7,584 nucleotides of DNA, from contig JAJNQE010000134.1 in NCBI GenBank assembly GCA_021154985.1, forward strand, positions 1 to 7,584. Direction: 5' to 3'. This DNA is from Hydrogenophaga sp. (GTDB lineage: Bacteria; Pseudomonadota; Gammaproteobacteria; Burkholderiales; Burkholderiaceae_C). Each line of letters starts with the position of its first letter. Positions within the stretch are counted from its first letter, which is position 1. Shown here in pieces: positions 6,429-7,584 of this stretch. The notes under the pieces were generated by a model that did not search any database, was not told the origin of the DNA, and saw only the letters and a list, made by a program, of their open reading frames with translations. Position numbers and translations under genes: made by a program.

Positions 6429-7230
6429 CGTCGCCCACCTGGTGATGAGCCGCCCCGGCGAGCTCAACACCATGAACCCCACCTTCTGGCGCGAGCTCGA
6501 CGAAGTGCTCACGCAGATCCACACCCAGGGCACAGCGCGGGCGCTGGTCATCAGCAGCACCGGCAAACACTTCAGCGCCGGCATGTCGTTGGAGACCTTC
6601 GCGGGCGCCATCAGCATGGACGACCAGAGCCCCGAGGGCCGCGCCGCCATCTTTGATTTGCTCACCGACATGCAGGGCACTTTCACGAAGCTGGAGAACC
6701 TGCGCATTCCGGTGATCTGCGCCATCCAGGGCGGCTGCATCGGCGGCGCGGTCGACATGGTCACGGCGGCCTGCATCCGCTACGCGAGCGCGGACGCTTT
6801 CTTCTGCATCCAGGAGATCAACATCGGCATGGTGGCCGACGTGGGCACGCTGCAGCGCCTGCCCAAACTCATTCCATTTGCCGTGGTGAAAGAGATGGCC
6901 TACACCGGCCGGCGTTTGCCAGCAGCACGCGCGATGGCCTACGGCCTGGTGAACGAAGTGTTCGACACGCACGAAGCCACGGTGGCCGCCGCGCTGCAGT
7001 GCGCCCAGGAGATCGCATCCAAACCGCCGGTGGCCATCTGGGGCACCAAACAGGCGGTGAACTACGCGCGCGACCACTCGGTGGAAGACAGCCTGCGCCA
7101 GATGGGCTGGCTGCAAGGCGCGGTGTGGAGCAATGCGCACGTGCGCGAGGCGATTGCCGCGATGAAGGAAAAACGCGCGGGCGACTTCACGCCGCTGACG
7201 CCGCTGCAGCCGTTCAAGACGCTGGGCTGA
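6388..7230 (+). CDS. Crotonase-family protein, delta(3,5)-delta(2,4)-dienoyl-CoA isomerase-like
   Basis: A 280-residue enoyl-CoA hydratase/isomerase (crotonase) family protein. Oxyanion-hole segments are KHFSAGMSLETF (60-71) and IQGGCIGGAVDMV (113-125). The block DAFFCIQEINIGMVADVGTLQRLPKLIP closely resembles mammalian ECH1 dienoyl-CoA isomerase. Three acidic residues match the spacing of rat ECH1 Asp176/Glu196/Asp204: Asp123, Glu143 and Asp151. The YARDHSVEDSLRQM segment (226-239) is also ECH1-like. The expected role is isomerising 3,5-dienoyl-CoA to 2,4-dienoyl-CoA during beta-oxidation of unsaturated fatty acids with odd-numbered double bonds. Many bacterial relatives are annotated only as enoyl-CoA hydratase. 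ATG 6388 has an AAGG (6378-6381) 6 nt upstream. The gene starts inside dinB in another frame and is probably co-transcribed with it. No other beta-oxidation gene is nearby. Confidence 0.9.
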   Translation: MTATTCFSLSSTDNVAHLVMSRPGELNTMNPTFWRELDEVLTQIHTQGTARALVISSTGKHFSAGMSLETFAGAISMDDQSPEGRAAIFDLLTDMQGTFTKLENLRIPVICAIQGGCIGGAVDMVTAACIRYASADAFFCIQEINIGMVADVGTLQRLPKLIPFAVVKEMAYTGRRLPAARAMAYGLVNEVFDTHEATVAAALQCAQEIASKPPVAIWGTKQAVNYARDHSVEDSLRQMGWLQGAVWSNAHVREAIAAMKEKRAGDFTPLTPLQPFKTLG

Positions 7231-7239
7231 GTGTGCGCA

Positions 7240-7443
7240 TCAAGCGCTGATCTGCAAGTCGGCGCTGGCCACCGCCAGCACGCGCGGTCCGAAACTGGCG
7301 ATGTTGGTCAGCGTGGCGTTATGGTGCTCGATCACCAGACGCGGTGTGAGCACCGCATTCCCCGCCGAGGTGTGCGCGTCCGACACCAGCGTCACCGGAT
7401 AGCCCATGGCCAGCGCGCGGCGGATGGTCGTGTCCACACAAAA
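7240..7443 (-). pseudogene. Isochorismatase-like cysteine hydrolase, C-terminal remnant cut by an IS
   Basis: The minus strand encodes about 67 residues that read as the C-terminus of an isochorismatase/nicotinamidase-type cysteine hydrolase: FCVDTTIRRALAMGYPVTLV, then SDAHTS, IEHHNATLTNI and FGPRVLAV to a TGA stop (7240-7242). CVDTT is the family motif carrying the nucleophilic cysteine, here encoded at 7438-7440. Immediately upstream in the gene's reading direction the sequence turns into an IS3-type terminus at about 7445, so the N-terminal part with the catalytic Asp and Lys is not joined to this fragment. The 5' half would be expected beyond the right edge, on the far side of the element. 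A GTG at 7435-7437 could start a 65-residue peptide, but this would lack the catalytic residues. The substrate of the intact enzyme cannot be told. The stop lies 9 bp from the convergent crotonase stop. Confidence 0.82.
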
Positions 7444-7444
7444 C

Positions 7445-7470
7445 TGAACTGACCCCCAGAAGTTGGACAG
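7445..7470. repeat. Terminal inverted repeat of the IS3-family element
   Basis: The 26-bp stretch begins tgaactgaccccc and ends gttggacag. It matches the familiar IS150-group terminus pattern from memory. The partner repeat is outside the window, so the exact length and mismatches of the inverted repeat cannot be given. Confidence 0.75.
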
Positions 7471-7477
7471 TTGGTGG

Positions 7478-7584
7478 CTAGTTCGTGGCGAAGCGCTGGC
7501 GATATTCGACGGGACTCAAGCCGTTCAATTTCAGCCGGATACGGTCCTGGTTGTAGTAGCGGATGTAGGTCCGCAGGCCAGCCT
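7478..7584 (-). CDS. IS3-family transposase OrfB, C-terminal fragment
   Basis: The last 35 codons or so of the integrase-core transposase read on the minus strand to a TAG at 7478-7480. They include GLRTYIRYYNQDRIRLKLNG followed by LSPVEYRQRFATN. The Y-I-x-Y-Y-N-x-x-R-I pattern followed by L-K-G/N-L-S-P-V-x-Y-R is the hallmark end of IS3-family OrfB (rve domain, IS150 group), which performs cut-out and circular-intermediate transposition. The catalytic DDE residues lie upstream, beyond the window. The fragment is cut only by the window edge, with no stop or frameshift seen in the part present, so the element could be intact. Confidence 0.88.
   Translation of the reverse strand, partial: AGLRTYIRYYNQDRIRLKLNGLSPVEYRQRFATN

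Larger units (their letters stand above)
7445..7584 (-). mobile_element. IS3-family (IS150-group) insertion sequence, 3' end only
   Basis: The window enters the right (transposase 3') end of an insertion sequence that continues past the right edge. The outer boundary is placed at TG 7445, because the following bases match the general form of IS150-group ends (TG-ACTG--CCC-----GTTGGAC). The C-terminus of a DDE transposase follows on the minus strand. The element lies in the same orientation as the hydrolase gene it interrupts. Elements of this family make 3-4 bp target duplications. The candidate bases just outside are at 7441-7444, but the other end is needed to confirm. Confidence 0.85.

Noticed and set aside
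7231..7437. Independent small gene starting at GTG 7435
   Set aside because: The product is exactly the C-terminal part of an isochorismatase-like hydrolase, and its upstream homology continues through FC to the IS boundary, so it is a truncated gene and not a separate one.
1..7584. CRISPR array, tRNA/rRNA, prophage or defence island
   Set aside because: No regularly spaced repeats, no tRNA-like cloverleaf noticed, and no phage or defence protein motifs; apart from the IS end, the content is ordinary chromosomal genes.

Overview
The window is GC-rich, gene-dense chromosomal DNA that looks like a betaproteobacterium of the Burkholderiales, most likely a Comamonadaceae member (Acidovorax/Hydrogenophaga-like). 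The grounds are codon use, the particular DinB and FMN-dehydrogenase sequence types, and an argH gene divergent from an AlgZ-type kinase. This placement is from recognition, not from a search. Most of the window is ordinary core or housekeeping sequence. The accessory element is at the right edge.

Layout, left to right. (1) 1-1029, minus: membrane sensor histidine kinase of the LytS/AlgZ type, C-terminus off the left edge. (2) 1030-1199: divergent promoter region. (3) 1200-2651, plus: argH, argininosuccinate lyase. (4) 2661-2975, minus: small exported DUF4124-like protein. (5) 2976-3181: divergent intergenic region. (6) 3182-4333, plus: FMN-dependent L-2-hydroxyacid dehydrogenase, L-lactate dehydrogenase (LldD) type. 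(7) 4334-5059, minus: membrane-anchored SIMPL/DUF541 protein. (8) 5124-6428, plus: dinB, DNA polymerase IV. (9) 6388-7230, plus: dienoyl-CoA isomerase-like crotonase, overlapping the dinB 3' end. (10) 7240-7443, minus: C-terminal remnant of an isochorismatase-like cysteine hydrolase. (11) 7445-7584, minus: end of an IS3-family (IS150-group) insertion sequence that interrupts it.

The genes do not form one pathway. Plus-strand and minus-strand genes alternate, so the window is a series of divergent promoters and very tight convergent ends. The three convergent gaps are 9, 0 and 9 bp, with no room for classical terminators. The only likely co-transcribed pair is dinB plus the crotonase gene, which overlap by 41 bp.

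I found no convincing new multi-gene system. The points most worth a second look are the IS3 insertion next to the catalytic-cysteine codon of a hydrolase gene, the dinB C-terminus encoded inside the next gene with a clamp-binding-like tail, a roughly 40-residue insert in DinB, and the degenerate ATP-binding motif of the AlgZ-like kinase. No tRNA, rRNA, CRISPR array or riboswitch was seen.
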